Positions 10,459 through 18,591 of a DNA stretch of 60,517 nt are shown one piece after another. This DNA is from Candidatus Allofournierella merdipullorum (GTDB taxonomy: Bacteria > Bacillota > Clostridia > Oscillospirales > Ruminococcaceae). The notes below the pieces were generated by a model. It had not been told where the DNA came from and made no database searches. It saw only the letters and a program-made list of their open reading frames with translations. Each line of letters opens with the position of its first letter. Position 1 is the stretch's first letter. Location of the stretch: contig DXBV01000013.1 of NCBI GenBank assembly GCA_019116345.1, positions 1-60,517 of the forward strand, written 5' to 3'. The position numbers and the translations under genes are program-made.

Positions 10459-10488
10459 TTGACAGAATCCTCTGGGGCATAGTATAAT
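10459..10488 (+). promoter_or_regulatory. SigA-type promoter for rpsU
   Basis: TTGACA (10459-10464), an 18-nt spacer, and a perfect TATAAT (10483-10488). Transcription should start near 10495, giving a 65-nt leader before rpsU. Confidence 0.8.
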
Positions 10489-10498
10489 CGGTATGTTG

Positions 10499-10520
10499 GG
10501 TACTTTTCTTTTAAAGTACC
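10499..10520 (+). promoter_or_regulatory. 5'-terminal hairpin in rpsU leader
   Basis: GGTACTTT pairs perfectly with AAAGTACC around a TCTTTT loop. It would lie within the first few nucleotides of the rpsU transcript, so it may stabilise the mRNA 5' end or act as a leader control element. Confidence 0.5.
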
Positions 10521-10559
10521 GGCAAAACTCCTGCCTCAGGTCCAAGGGAGGGAAGTAAG

Positions 10560-10736
10560 ATGTCGGAAGTTCGTGTCAAGGACGGCGAGTCGCTGGAAAG
10601 CGCCCTGCGCCGCTTTAAGCGCTCCACCGCGCGCAGCGGCGTGTTGGCGGAAGTTCGCAAGCGCGAGGCGTATGAGAAGCCCTCCGTGCGCCGCAAGAAG
10701 AAGTCCGAAGCCGCCCGCAAGCGCAAGTATAAGTAA
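10560..10736 (+). CDS. rpsU: 30S ribosomal protein S21
   Basis: 58-residue, strongly basic S21 of the 30S subunit. It begins [20 protein letters not shown] and ends in a Lys/Arg-rich helix ([15 protein letters not shown]), as the family does. The ATG follows AAGGGAGGGAAG. It is a single-gene unit: strong promoter upstream and a long G+C hairpin terminator downstream. Confidence 0.96.
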   Translation: MSEVRVKDGESLESALRRFKRSTARSGVLAEVRKREAYEKPSVRRKKKSEAARKRKYK

Positions 10737-10778
10737 GCGGCGGTGCCGGTTAACCGGCTGACAACGCACCAAGCGTCC

Positions 10779-10815
10779 GGGCGGGCCCATCGCGGGCCCG
10801 CCCGTTTTCGTTTTT
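10779..10815 (+). terminator. Rho-independent terminator of rpsU
   Basis: A perfect 10-bp G+C stem (GGGCGGGCCC with GGGCCCGCCC, 5-nt loop) is followed by GTTTTCGTTTTT. Confidence 0.9.
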
Positions 10816-10843
10816 CAGAGTTTGACAAGGAGGCCGCCGGCCC

Positions 10844-11347
10844 ATGCTCATCACACCGGAATATCTCTTTTCCAGCGTCAGCTCCATCACCCCCGCCTTT
10901 TTGAAGGAAAAGGGCATCGCCGCGCTGGTGCTGGATGTGGACGACACCCTCACCGCCCACGGCAGCCAGCAGCTGGACGAGGAGGTGGAGCGCTGGCTGG
11001 AGACCATGCGCGCCGCCGGCGTCAAGCTGATGATCGTCAGCAACAACACCAAAAACCGGGTCAGCCCCTTTGCCGCCCGGCTGGGGCTGCCCTTCGTCTC
11101 CATGGCCTGCAAGCCCCTCACCTTCGGCCTTGCCGCCGCCCGCCGGCGGTTCGGCGTGAAGCGCCGGCAGATGGCCATCGTGGGCGACCAGCTCTTTACC
11201 GACCGGCTGGCCGCCAGCTTCTTCGGCATTCGGGCGCTGGTGGTGTCGCCCCGGGGCGGCCCCGCCCGAAAGGACATCCAATTCAAGCGCAAGCTGGAAC
11301 AGCCCTTTCTGCGCCGCTACTATCAAAAAGGAGGCAAACTGCTGTGA
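10844..11347 (+). CDS. yqeG: YqeG family HAD IIIA-type phosphatase
   Basis: Haloacid-dehalogenase superfamily phosphatase of unknown physiological substrate; relatives include mitochondrial PGP phosphatase (Gep4). The 167-aa protein has the HAD nucleophile motif LVLDVDDTLT (aspartates near residues 31 and 33), IVSNNTKN for motif II, a lysine in ACKPL for motif III and IVGDQLFTDRL for motif IV. An AAGGAGG site precedes the ATG. The next gene starts inside its stop codon (GTGA overlap), so the two are translationally coupled. Confidence 0.9.
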   Translation: MLITPEYLFSSVSSITPAFLKEKGIAALVLDVDDTLTAHGSQQLDEEVERWLETMRAAGVKLMIVSNNTKNRVSPFAARLGLPFVSMACKPLTFGLAAARRRFGVKRRQMAIVGDQLFTDRLAASFFGIRALVVSPRGGPARKDIQFKRKLEQPFLRRYYQKGGKLL

Positions 11348-12204
11348 ACAGCCCTTTGTTCGGCACCGCCGGCACCAGCGAAAGCTTCAAGGCCATGGGC
11401 TATAAATCCAGCGCCCAGGTGCCGGAGTACACCGCCGCCATGGGGCTGGACGCCTTCGAATACCAGTGCGGCCGGGGCGTGAGGCTGGGTGAGGCTCTGG
11501 CAAAGACCATCCGTGCCGGCGCCGAGGCCCGCGGCATCTATTTCAGCCTCCACGCCCCCTACTACATCTCCATGAGCAGCATGGAAGAGGAAAAGCGCCT
11601 GAACAGCGTGGACTACATCCTGCAAAGCGCCGCCGCGGTGCGGGCGCTGGGCGGCCGCCGGGTCATTTTCCACGCCGGCAGCTGCGGCAAGCAGAGCCGG
11701 GAAGAAGCGCTGGCAAAGGCGCTGGACACCATGGCCCGCATGCAAGCGGCGCTGGACGAGGCCGGTTTTGAGGACATCACCCTCTGCCCCGAGACCATGG
11801 GCAAGGTGGGGCAGCTGGGCACCCTGGACGAGGTGCTGGCCCTGTGCAAGGTGGATAAACGCATCACCCCCTGCATTGACTTCGGCCACCTGAACGCGAG
11901 AGACGGCGGCTGGATCCGGGGCAAAGAGCAGTACGCCTCTATTCTCGACCGCATGGCCGAGGAACTGGGGGACGAGCGGGCGGTGAACTTCCACGCCCAC
12001 TTCAGCCGCATCGAGTACACCACCGGGGGCGAAAAGCGCCACCTGACCTTTGCGGACACGGTGTTCGGCCCGCCCTTCGAGCCGCTGATGGAAGTTTTGT
12101 GGCAGCGGCGGCTGGCCCCGGTGATTGTCTGCGAGTCCGCCGGCACCCAGGCGGAGGACGCGGCGGTGATGAAAGGGTATTACAAAGCCCTTGCAGGCGG
12201 CTGA
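11344..12204 (+). CDS. nfo: Deoxyribonuclease IV-type AP endonuclease (Nfo family)
   Basis: Predicted TIM-barrel AP endonuclease/xylose isomerase-like fold that cleaves DNA 5' of abasic sites using three zinc ions. In the 286-aa protein the metal-ligand motifs appear in family order: FHAG, CPETMG, DFGHLNA, NFHAHFS and a late CESAG glutamate. The start is GTG at 11344, overlapping the yqeG stop by 4 nt. The family also contains sugar isomerases, but the spacing of His/Glu/Asp motifs fits endonuclease IV better. Confidence 0.88.
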   Translation: MNSPLFGTAGTSESFKAMGYKSSAQVPEYTAAMGLDAFEYQCGRGVRLGEALAKTIRAGAEARGIYFSLHAPYYISMSSMEEEKRLNSVDYILQSAAAVRALGGRRVIFHAGSCGKQSREEALAKALDTMARMQAALDEAGFEDITLCPETMGKVGQLGTLDEVLALCKVDKRITPCIDFGHLNARDGGWIRGKEQYASILDRMAEELGDERAVNFHAHFSRIEYTTGGEKRHLTFADTVFGPPFEPLMEVLWQRRLAPVIVCESAGTQAEDAAVMKGYYKALAGG

Positions 12205-12231
12205 ACAGCGCGCCTTTTTGCCAGAAAAGGG

Positions 12232-12260
12232 TTGCAAAACAGCCGCCCTTAGGGTAAAAT
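12232..12260 (+). promoter_or_regulatory. Promoter for efp
   Basis: TTGCAA (12232-12237), a 17-nt spacer, and TAAAAT (12255-12260) lie about 58 bp before the efp start codon. An identical TTGCAA -35 recurs at several promoters in this window. Confidence 0.6.
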
Positions 12261-12317
12261 ATTTACGGATATGTCAAGGTAATTCTTGAGATTATAAAAA
12301 GTTATGGAGGATCCTTT

Positions 12318-12875
12318 ATGATTTCTGCAGGCGATTTCCGCAACGGCGTTACCTTCGAAGAGGACGGCAAGGTGCTGCAGGTCGTCGAATTCCAGCACGT
12401 GAAGCCCGGCAAGGGCGCTGCCTTTGTGCGCACCAAGACCAAGAACGTCATCACCGGCGCCGTCACCGAGACCAGCTACAACCCCAGCGCGAAATTCCCC
12501 ACCGCCTTCATCGAGCGGCGTGAGATGCAGTACAGCTACAACGACGGCGGCCTGTACTACTTCATGGATATGGAGACCTACGAGCAGGTGCCCATCAACG
12601 AGAAGGATCTGGGCGACGCCTTCAAGTTCGTCAAGGAGAACGAGATGGTGAAGGTGCTGAGCTACAAGGGCAACGTGTTCGGCATCGAGGCCCCTAACTT
12701 CGTGGTTCTGGAGGTCACCGAGACCGAGCCCGGCTTCAAGGGCAACACCGCCACCAACACCCTGAAGCCCGCCAAGCTGGAGACCGGCGCTGAGATCCGC
12801 GTGCCCCTGTTCATCAACGAGGGCGACAAGATCCGCATCGACACCCGCACCGGCGAGTACATGGAGCGCGCCTGA
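12318..12875 (+). CDS. efp: Translation elongation factor P
   Basis: EF-P enters the ribosomal E site and relieves stalling at polyproline. The 185-aa protein has the KOW-like N-terminal domain, whose tip loop here reads [14 protein letters not shown] with the conserved modified-lysine position, and two OB-fold domains ending in the acidic/basic [20 protein letters not shown] signature. A GGAGG site and its own promoter lie upstream; a hairpin terminator follows. Confidence 0.97.
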   Translation: MISAGDFRNGVTFEEDGKVLQVVEFQHVKPGKGAAFVRTKTKNVITGAVTETSYNPSAKFPTAFIERREMQYSYNDGGLYYFMDMETYEQVPINEKDLGDAFKFVKENEMVKVLSYKGNVFGIEAPNFVVLEVTETEPGFKGNTATNTLKPAKLETGAEIRVPLFINEGDKIRIDTRTGEYMERA

Positions 12876-12897
12876 GCGAACCAATGAGAAAAGCCCC

Positions 12898-12928
12898 GGG
12901 CGGCGGCGCAGCCGCTGCCCGTTTTTTT
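12898..12928 (+). terminator. Rho-independent terminator of efp
   Basis: GGGCGGCGGC pairs with GCCGCTGCCC around a 3-nt loop, followed by GTTTTTTT. Confidence 0.88.
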
Positions 12929-12962
12929 CATTTCAAAACAAGTGTTTAGGAGGGATTTCCCA

Positions 12963-13415
12963 ATGGAACTGAAAGAGAAAGCCGCTTACCTGAAGGGCCT
13001 GATGGAGGGTCTGGAGATCAGCGAGGAGACCAAAGAGGGCAAAGTGCTGAAGGCCATGTATGACCTGCTGGCCGATCTGTGCGACACCGTGGCCGATCTG
13101 GACGACGATCTGGACCAGGTCTACGACGAGCTGGACGCCATGGACGAGGACATGGACGAGCTGGAAGAGTACGTTTACGGCGACGACATCGAGGATGAGG
13201 ACGACGAGGACGAGGACGACGGCGAGCTGGAGGCCGAGGTGGAGTACGAGCTGACCTGCCCCAACTGCGGCGCTGTGACCGTGGTGGACGAGGATACCCT
13301 GTTCAACGAGAAGATCAGCTGCCCCAACTGCGGCGCTGAGTTCGACATCGAGTTCACCGAGTGCGACGGCGAGTGCGACGGCTGCACCGACTGCGACGAG
13401 CCCGAAGAGAAGTAA
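12963..13415 (+). CDS. CD1247-like acidic zinc-ribbon protein
   Basis: A 150-aa protein of the CD1247 N-terminal-domain type found in Clostridia; function unknown. The first 65 residues form a helical segment (MELKEKAAYLKGLMEGLEI) resembling the conserved N-terminal domain. An extremely acidic linker (Asp/Glu runs, about residues 65-95) follows, then two CPNCGA knuckles (near 99 and 120) that should form one zinc ribbon, and a Cys/Asp/Glu-rich tail. The start at 12963 follows AGGAGGG; an in-frame ATG at 12942 lies upstream of that site and is rejected. It stands alone between two terminators. Confidence 0.75.
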   Translation: MELKEKAAYLKGLMEGLEISEETKEGKVLKAMYDLLADLCDTVADLDDDLDQVYDELDAMDEDMDELEEYVYGDDIEDEDDEDEDDGELEAEVEYELTCPNCGAVTVVDEDTLFNEKISCPNCGAEFDIEFTECDGECDGCTDCDEPEEK

Positions 13416-13449
13416 TTTTCGCCTTTGCGGCATTGCTCGAATGTGCAAA

Positions 13450-13486
13450 GCCCGCCCGCCCCGAAAAGGGGCGGACGGGCTTTTTT
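13450..13486 (+). terminator. Rho-independent terminator
   Basis: GCCCGCCCGCCCC pairs with GGGGCGGACGGGC (one mismatch) around a GAAAA-type loop, followed by TTTTTT. Confidence 0.92.
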
Positions 13487-13609
13487 GCGTCTGCGGGCAG
13501 TCGCCCCGGGGCCACAAGGCAATAAACGCGGCGGCTGTTTCGTTTGCAGGATAGAAGAACTTCCCGCATGAGGCGGGCAGCAAACAAATGCGCAAGGGAG
13601 GGAATCGGA

Positions 13610-14665
13610 ATGAAGAAGGGCAAAAAGGCCGCATGGGCAGCGCTGTTGGCCGCTGCGCTGCTGTGCGCCTGCGGGCAGCAGCCTGCGCCGGGGGACCGGG
13701 AAGCGAACAGCAGCTCGGCGAGCGAGTCTGCCACCCAAAACGCGCCCGCCCAGGCGGACGCCGGCGCGGTGGTGGAGCAGCTGCGGGAACGGTACGGCCT
13801 GGACGAGGCGCGGCTCAGCGCCTTTGAGGTGGTGCGGGCCTCGTTGGCGGAGCCATCGGAGTGGGATGCGTGGCCCCGGCTGGAAGAGTACCTCACCGAG
13901 GAGGGCCTCACCTGGCGAGGCTGGCTGGAAGCGGACGCCGCCCGGCAGCTTTTTGTGGCCGAGCTGCGGGTGAAGTACACCCCCGAGACCGCTGTCTGCG
14001 GGCCGCAGTACAGCGACGGCATCTGGACGGTGCTGGTGCAGATGGAACCGGCGGACGGAGCGTTTGCGGTTGGGGAGAGCATGGTGGCGGCCATCGACGA
14101 AGACCCTGCGCCCACCAGCCCGGATGCGGCGGCGCTGGGCCTCACCGATGACCAGTGGGTTATGGTGGACCATCAACTGGCGGCGCTGGTGGGCTGCGGC
14201 GCCTGGCGGGACTACGATTCCCCCGGCCAGTGGACGCAGGAGGAATTCACCCTCTGGCTGGCGCTGCGGGCGAAGGATTGGCCCGGCACGGAAGACGCCC
14301 TTTCCGAGAGCGACGTGCTGCGGATGGCGCAGGCGGACTTTTCGCCGGAAAACGCGGCCTGGAACAGCATGGATCTCCGCCTGCAGGAAAGCGGTCTGCT
14401 CACCGACGGCCGGCCGGACCTGCCGGATGCGCCGCAGGCAGCGGCGTCCATGGAAGAGTGTACGGTGGAGTACCGCCGCGAGGCGGCGCAGCTTCCGGTC
14501 GCCGATGAATATGCCGCGATGACGGAGCCGGAGGAACTGGTGGCCACGGTGACCATCGACGCCGACGCGCCGGTGCGGATGGAATACCGATTCGGCCTGA
14601 TCCCGGAAGGCATCGGCCCCGTCGCCCGCCCCTGGCTGAAGCAGGCCCGCCTGCTGGCAGAATGA
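13610..14665 (+). CDS. Predicted lipoprotein of unknown function
   Basis: A 351-aa exported protein with no family I recognise. The N-terminus has two positive clusters (MKKGKK), a hydrophobic core and a lipobox-like LLCACG ending at Cys-21. A Ser/Ala/Gln-rich linker follows, then a mostly acidic soluble part rich in Trp-Asp/Trp-Pro pairs, without transmembrane segments. The start at 13610 follows AAGGGAGGG; an upstream ATG at 13544 lacks a site and would bury the signal. It is a single gene ending at a bidirectional terminator shared with the convergent glycosyltransferase operon. Confidence 0.75.
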   Translation: MKKGKKAAWAALLAAALLCACGQQPAPGDREANSSSASESATQNAPAQADAGAVVEQLRERYGLDEARLSAFEVVRASLAEPSEWDAWPRLEEYLTEEGLTWRGWLEADAARQLFVAELRVKYTPETAVCGPQYSDGIWTVLVQMEPADGAFAVGESMVAAIDEDPAPTSPDAAALGLTDDQWVMVDHQLAALVGCGAWRDYDSPGQWTQEEFTLWLALRAKDWPGTEDALSESDVLRMAQADFSPENAAWNSMDLRLQESGLLTDGRPDLPDAPQAAASMEECTVEYRREAAQLPVADEYAAMTEPEELVATVTIDADAPVRMEYRFGLIPEGIGPVARPWLKQARLLAE

Positions 14666-14678
14666 CATCACGCATACG

Positions 14679-14713
14679 AAAAGCCCTCCATACCCGTGTA
14701 TGGAGGGCTTTAT
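14679..14713. terminator. Bidirectional terminator
   Basis: An 11-bp stem (GCCCTCCATAC with GTATGGAGGGC) with A and T runs on both flanks separates the convergent lipoprotein gene (+) and glycosyltransferase operon (-). Confidence 0.9.
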
Positions 14714-14717
14714 TGTG

Positions 14718-15959
14718 TTATTCAAGGCCGCAGGCGGCTTCCAGCACGTCGGCGGCGTATTCGGGGGTGTTCTCGGCAAAGAGGCGCGCCGCATCCTCAA
14801 AGGGCAGCGCCTTCGTGCCGCTTTCGGCCAAAAAGCGGCCCAGCCGCCCGGTCACATCGCCGCCGGTGCCCTCGCTTTCGAACAGGCACAAGGCCAGCGG
14901 CCAGCGCTCGAAATAGGCAAGGCAGGGGTCGTCCGCCCGCTTTGCCAGATGCAGCACCGGCTTGCCGGCGGCAAAATACTCAAACAATTTGCTGGGCACC
15001 TGGTTGTCCAGGTCGTTGCCCAGGCTCAGCAGCACGTCCGCGCCTGCCAGATACTCTTCCGCCTGCGCCTTGGGCAGCGGCCCGGTGATGACCAGCCGCT
15101 CGCCCAGAACGGCGCGGCAGGCCTCGGGCAGGTCGGCGGGGTAGTTGTTCCAGCCGCCGCCCACGAACACCAGCTCCCAGCCCGGGTCGTTCAGCGCACG
15201 GAACAGCTCCAGGGCGTAGTGGGGGGTGCGCAGGGCGGGGTAGAGGCTGCCCACAAAGACGCAGCGCCGCCGCCCGGCTTCGCTTTTCACCGCTTTTGCG
15301 GCGGGGACGGGGGCCACAAGGCTGGGGAAGTCCAGCACCTGCATCCGCCCGGCAAAGTTCGCCAGCGGCGCATCGGAGGCGTAGTAGCGGGCCATGGCCG
15401 GGGCCACCAGCAGTTTGTCCATGGCCTGGGCCAGTTGCCGTTCCCGCTCCCAGGCTCCGGGGGCGGAATAGCTGGCGTTGGCGGCGTAGGGGTCCATCTG
15501 CCAGTCGATCTTGGTACAGGCCACGGCGGCCTCGGCCAGCGCAAAGCTGCCGGCGTAGGGGGCCGCCACCGCCACGGCGGCGTCAAAGCTCTCGGCGGCG
15601 TCCAGCCGCTCGATGGCGTTTCGGGCGGCCACCAGGCGGCGGGGCCGCTTCAGGCCGATCTGCCGCACCGCCGCCAGCGCCGCGTCCGGCTTTGCGGCAA
15701 GGCGCAAAAGCCGCAGGGGCACCGGCGTGCCCCCGGCGCGGCCAAACTCCAGCGCCTCGTTCATCCGGCGCTCGTCGCCAAAGGCCAGGGCGTGGCTGAT
15801 GCAGCCTTCCTCGGCGGGGGGCGGCGTCTGCCCGTCCCACAGTTCCAAAAGATGCACGGTGTGGCCCCGCTTTGCCAGCAGGCCGGCCACCCGACGCGCC
15901 AGCGCGGGCGTGGGGGCCAACGGGAACTCCACCGTGTCCAGAATAAAGAGCAGTTTCAT
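14718..15959 (-). CDS. Glycosyltransferase, GT-B fold (GT4-like)
   Basis: A 413-aa predicted cytoplasmic sugar transferase. The N-terminus MKLLFILDTVEFPLAPTPA and a Rossmann-like second half with RRRCVFVGSLYPALRTPHY, ELVFVGGGWNN and VPSKLFEYFAAGKPVL (the nucleotide-sugar binding E-x7-type region) place it in the GT-B group. The start codon follows GAGGTG. It is the last gene of a three-glycosyltransferase operon on the - strand, so it probably adds one residue of the same glycan as its two upstream neighbours. Donor and acceptor cannot be told from sequence. Confidence 0.8.
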   Translation of the reverse strand: MKLLFILDTVEFPLAPTPALARRVAGLLAKRGHTVHLLELWDGQTPPPAEEGCISHALAFGDERRMNEALEFGRAGGTPVPLRLLRLAAKPDAALAAVRQIGLKRPRRLVAARNAIERLDAAESFDAAVAVAAPYAGSFALAEAAVACTKIDWQMDPYAANASYSAPGAWERERQLAQAMDKLLVAPAMARYYASDAPLANFAGRMQVLDFPSLVAPVPAAKAVKSEAGRRRCVFVGSLYPALRTPHYALELFRALNDPGWELVFVGGGWNNYPADLPEACRAVLGERLVITGPLPKAQAEEYLAGADVLLSLGNDLDNQVPSKLFEYFAAGKPVLHLAKRADDPCLAYFERWPLALCLFESEGTGGDVTGRLGRFLAESGTKALPFEDAARLFAENTPEYAADVLEAACGLE

Positions 15960-15999
15960 ACAAAAGCACCTCGCCCGAAAACGCGGGCGGCCTCGAAAA

Positions 16000-16980
16000 T
16001 CAGCGGCGGTCGGTGAGCAGCAGCCGGCACAGCCAGCGGTAGAAAGGCCCCGGCAGGCAGGCCACCAGCGCCGCCCCCTTCATCTTGAGGGGCAGATGGG
16101 CGGAGGCAAGGGCCTCTGCCAGCCCGGTGCGCAGCTGCGCGCGCAGCCGGCGGTGGTCGGTGCAGAAATCCCGGGCATTCTCCTGCCGCAGGATCATGCT
16201 GTCCAGATACAGCAGCTTTTCGTAGTAGAAGGCCCGCACCGAGGGCTCCAGCACATCGCCCTCCGCCTCTGCCAGGATGGTGGAGGCCACGAACAGCTGG
16301 TCCTCCAGCGCCCGGGGATTCAGCGGCCGGTGGGTGGTGGACGCCGCGTGCTGGCGGTAGAAATAGCCCACCAGGTCCACAAAGGCCATGCCCTTCACCC
16401 GCTGCAGGATGTGCCAGTTGAGATACAGGTCCTCGTTGTAGATAACGGGGGACGAAAAGTCGAACCCCTCGAACAGGCTGCGGTGATAGAGCTTGTTGCA
16501 CAGGCTGTATTCCACCCGCTTGTCGTGGAGCAGCGCGTCCAGCTGGCGGGGGGCCTCAAAACGCAGTTGTTCGCCCGGCTCGTCCGGCACTTCGGGGGGC
16601 TGCTCGCCCAAAAAGGGCAGAAAGCGGCAACAGGCCACCGGCAGAGCGGTGGAGCGGCAGCCGTCGGCCAGCGCTTCCAGCATCCTCCGGTGGAGCAGGT
16701 CGTCCGAGTCCACAAAGGCCAGATATTCCCCCTGGGCGGCCCGGACGCCCGCGCCCCGGCCGCCGATGATGCCCAGATTCTCCTGATGGATCACCCGGCA
16801 GCGGGGCTCACTTTCGGCAAAGGCGTCGCAGGCTTCGGCCGAGCCGTCGGTGCTGCCGTTGTCCACCAGCAGCAGTTCAAAATCGGTGAGGGTCTGGCGG
16901 GAAATGCTTTCAAGACAGGGGGCAAGGTAGCTCCCCGCATTGTACACCAGCACGATCACCGTGATGAGCGGTCGCTCCAT
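16000..16980 (-). CDS. Glycosyltransferase family 2
   Basis: A 326-aa GT-A fold transferase. Near the N-terminus are ITVIVLVYNAGSYL, LLLVDNGSTDGS and the metal-binding DSDD (FVDSDDLLHRRM near residue 94), all typical of family 2 inverting enzymes. The start ATG at 16980 sits 8 nt after AAGGAG, which overlaps the stop of the upstream GT4 gene. It is the middle gene of the three-gene operon. The C-terminal third is basic and may associate with the membrane. Confidence 0.88.
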   Translation of the reverse strand: MERPLITVIVLVYNAGSYLAPCLESISRQTLTDFELLLVDNGSTDGSAEACDAFAESEPRCRVIHQENLGIIGGRGAGVRAAQGEYLAFVDSDDLLHRRMLEALADGCRSTALPVACCRFLPFLGEQPPEVPDEPGEQLRFEAPRQLDALLHDKRVEYSLCNKLYHRSLFEGFDFSSPVIYNEDLYLNWHILQRVKGMAFVDLVGYFYRQHAASTTHRPLNPRALEDQLFVASTILAEAEGDVLEPSVRAFYYEKLLYLDSMILRQENARDFCTDHRRLRAQLRTGLAEALASAHLPLKMKGAALVACLPGPFYRWLCRLLLTDRR

Positions 16981-16985
16981 GTGTT

Positions 16986-18107
16986 TCACTCCTTGCGGCC
17001 CGCGGCGCGGGCGAGATAGAACTCCTCCAGCCAGCGAGCGGTGTCGGCAACGTCATAGCCCGCGGCCCGGATGGCCCCGGCGGGGCAGCTGCGGGCGGCG
17101 AACCCGCCCTCCGCCAGTTCCAGCGCCGCGGCGGCCCAGTCGCCGGCGGGCTCGTCCAGCCCCAGCCGGCGCACCAGCGGGGTGATGCACACCTCGTCGG
17201 TGATGGCGCTGCTGGCGGCCACCGGCAGCCCCGCCGCCTGGGCCTCCACCAGCGTCACCGGCAGGCCCTCGTGGTGGGAGGGGAAGATAAAGCAGTCCAT
17301 GGCGGAAAGCAGCGCCGGCACGTCCTGCCGGGGGCCGAGAAAGCGCACCGCGCTCTCAAGGCCCAGCTTGCGGGCGGCCTCGGCCATTTTGGGACGCAGG
17401 GGGCCGTCCCCCGCCAGCAGCAGGGCGCTGTCCGGCCGGCGGGCGTGGAGGGCGGCGAAAATTTCCAGAAGAAACGCGTGGTTCTTCTGCTCGGTGAACC
17501 GGCCCACATGCCCGGCCACAAAGGTGCTTTCGGCAAGGCCCAGCTCGGCGCGGATGCGGCTTCGGGCCCCGGCGTCGGGGGCGAAGTCCTCCGGCTGCAC
17601 TCCGTTGAAGAGGATGCGCGCGTCAGAGGCCTTTTCGCCGAACATCCAGTCGGCGGCGGCGCGGCTGCAGGCGAACAGGTCGGTGGCCCAGGGCAGCACC
17701 ATCCGGCCGTAGCGGTCCTTCACCAGCTGGAAGGCGAGCCCACCCTCGTTTTTGGTGTTGTGGCTGTGAGCGATGCGCACCGGGATGCCCGCCTTTGCCG
17801 CCCGCTGCATCACAAGGCCGCTGAACTTGTCCATGTGGGAGTGGACGATGGGGTAGCGGGGCTCGGCGCGCAGTACCTTGTCCAGGGCCGCGGTGTAGAC
17901 GAAGGGGCCCTTCTGGGTGATGAAGGGGATGCGGTGGATGTGCCCGCCCAGAGCTTCTATTTCCGGCTCGTACACGCCGGGGAAGGAGGAGACGAAATCG
18001 AACTGCACCTTCTCCCGGTCGATGTTGCGGTAGAGGTTCATGATGAGGCTCTCGTAGCCCCCGTGGCCCAGGCCCGCCACGCAGTGAAGCACCCGGATCG
18101 GCGCCAT
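16986..18107 (-). CDS. Glycosyltransferase family 4 (EpsF-like)
   Basis: A 373-aa GT-B transferase related to exopolysaccharide enzymes of the EpsF/GT4 type. It shows RVLHCVAGLGHGGYESLIMNL at the start (glycine-rich acceptor loop), IVHSHMDKFSG, VAGHVGRFTEQKNH and FPSHHEGLPVTLVEAQAAGLP, which holds the E-x7-E catalytic pattern. It is the first gene of the operon and has its own promoter. The start at 18107 follows AAGGGGGG. Confidence 0.9.
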   Translation of the reverse strand: MAPIRVLHCVAGLGHGGYESLIMNLYRNIDREKVQFDFVSSFPGVYEPEIEALGGHIHRIPFITQKGPFVYTAALDKVLRAEPRYPIVHSHMDKFSGLVMQRAAKAGIPVRIAHSHNTKNEGGLAFQLVKDRYGRMVLPWATDLFACSRAAADWMFGEKASDARILFNGVQPEDFAPDAGARSRIRAELGLAESTFVAGHVGRFTEQKNHAFLLEIFAALHARRPDSALLLAGDGPLRPKMAEAARKLGLESAVRFLGPRQDVPALLSAMDCFIFPSHHEGLPVTLVEAQAAGLPVAASSAITDEVCITPLVRRLGLDEPAGDWAAAALELAEGGFAARSCPAGAIRAAGYDVADTARWLEEFYLARAAGRKE

Positions 18108-18144
18108 GCCGTCGCCCCCTTTTCAAGTCTTGGATACACGCTTC

Positions 18145-18173
18145 AGTATAACAAAAAGCCGGGGGCTTTGCAA
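18145..18173 (-). promoter_or_regulatory. Promoter of the three-glycosyltransferase operon
   Basis: Read on the - strand: TTGCAA (18168-18173), a 17-nt spacer, and TATACT (18145-18150). Confidence 0.75.
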
Positions 18174-18183
18174 ATGAGCCGCC

Positions 18184-18222
18184 GGCAGAAAAAAGGGGCC
18201 CCGCCGCCCGGCGGAGCCCCTT
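18184..18222 (-). terminator. Rho-independent terminator of ireB
   Basis: On the - strand AAGGGGCTCCGCC pairs with GGCGGGGCCCCTT around a GGGC loop and is followed by a run of T. Confidence 0.9.
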
Positions 18223-18230
18223 TTGAAAGA

Positions 18231-18476
18231 TCAGGGATTCACGTAATTGCGCACCAGCGCCTGCAAAAGGTCGTCCCGGTCCACCCTGCGGATGAGGGAG
18301 CGGGCGTTTTTGTAGGTGGTGATGTAGGTGGGGTCCTCCGAGAGGATGTAGCCCACCAGCTGATTGATGGGGTTGTATCCCTTTTCCTTCAGTGCGTCGT
18401 ATACCTCCTGCACCACGGCGCGGATCTCGCGGTCGCGCTCGTCATAGATGGAGAATACAGCGGTAGGATCAGACAT
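18231..18476 (-). CDS. ireB: IreB family regulatory phosphoprotein
   Basis: An 81-aa protein of the former DUF965 family. In Enterococcus, IreB is the substrate of the PASTA kinase IreK and modulates cell-envelope stress and cephalosporin tolerance. Family hallmarks are seen: [17 protein letters not shown] at the start (the conserved Thr is the phosphorylation site), [22 protein letters not shown] in the middle and a dimeric-helix C-terminus, [15 protein letters not shown]. The start at 18476 follows GGGGGG; an in-frame ATG at 18497 is less likely. It is a single-gene unit with its own promoter and terminator. The kinase is not in the window. Confidence 0.93.
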   Translation of the reverse strand: MSDPTAVFSIYDERDREIRAVVQEVYDALKEKGYNPINQLVGYILSEDPTYITTYKNARSLIRRVDRDDLLQALVRNYVNP

Positions 18477-18517
18477 CTCAAAGCCCCCCTTTAGCAAGGT
18501 ACTAGTTTATACGCAAT

Positions 18518-18546
18518 AGTATACAGGAAAATCCGGCCGATTGCAA
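18518..18546 (-). promoter_or_regulatory. Promoter of ireB
   Basis: On the - strand TTGCAA (18541-18546), a 17-nt spacer, and TATACT (18518-18523). Both hexamers match the promoter of the neighbouring glycosyltransferase operon exactly. Confidence 0.78.
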
Positions 18547-18591
18547 GCAGCGCAGTGCAACAAAACCGTGACACTTTTGTTAATTGTGCCC

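Noticed and set aside
7823-10480. 885-codon ORF antisense to leuS, and similar long antisense frames (for example 37884-41060, 18541-21060)
   Set aside because: His/Gly/Val/Gln-rich shadows of third-position GC in real genes; no ribosome sites.
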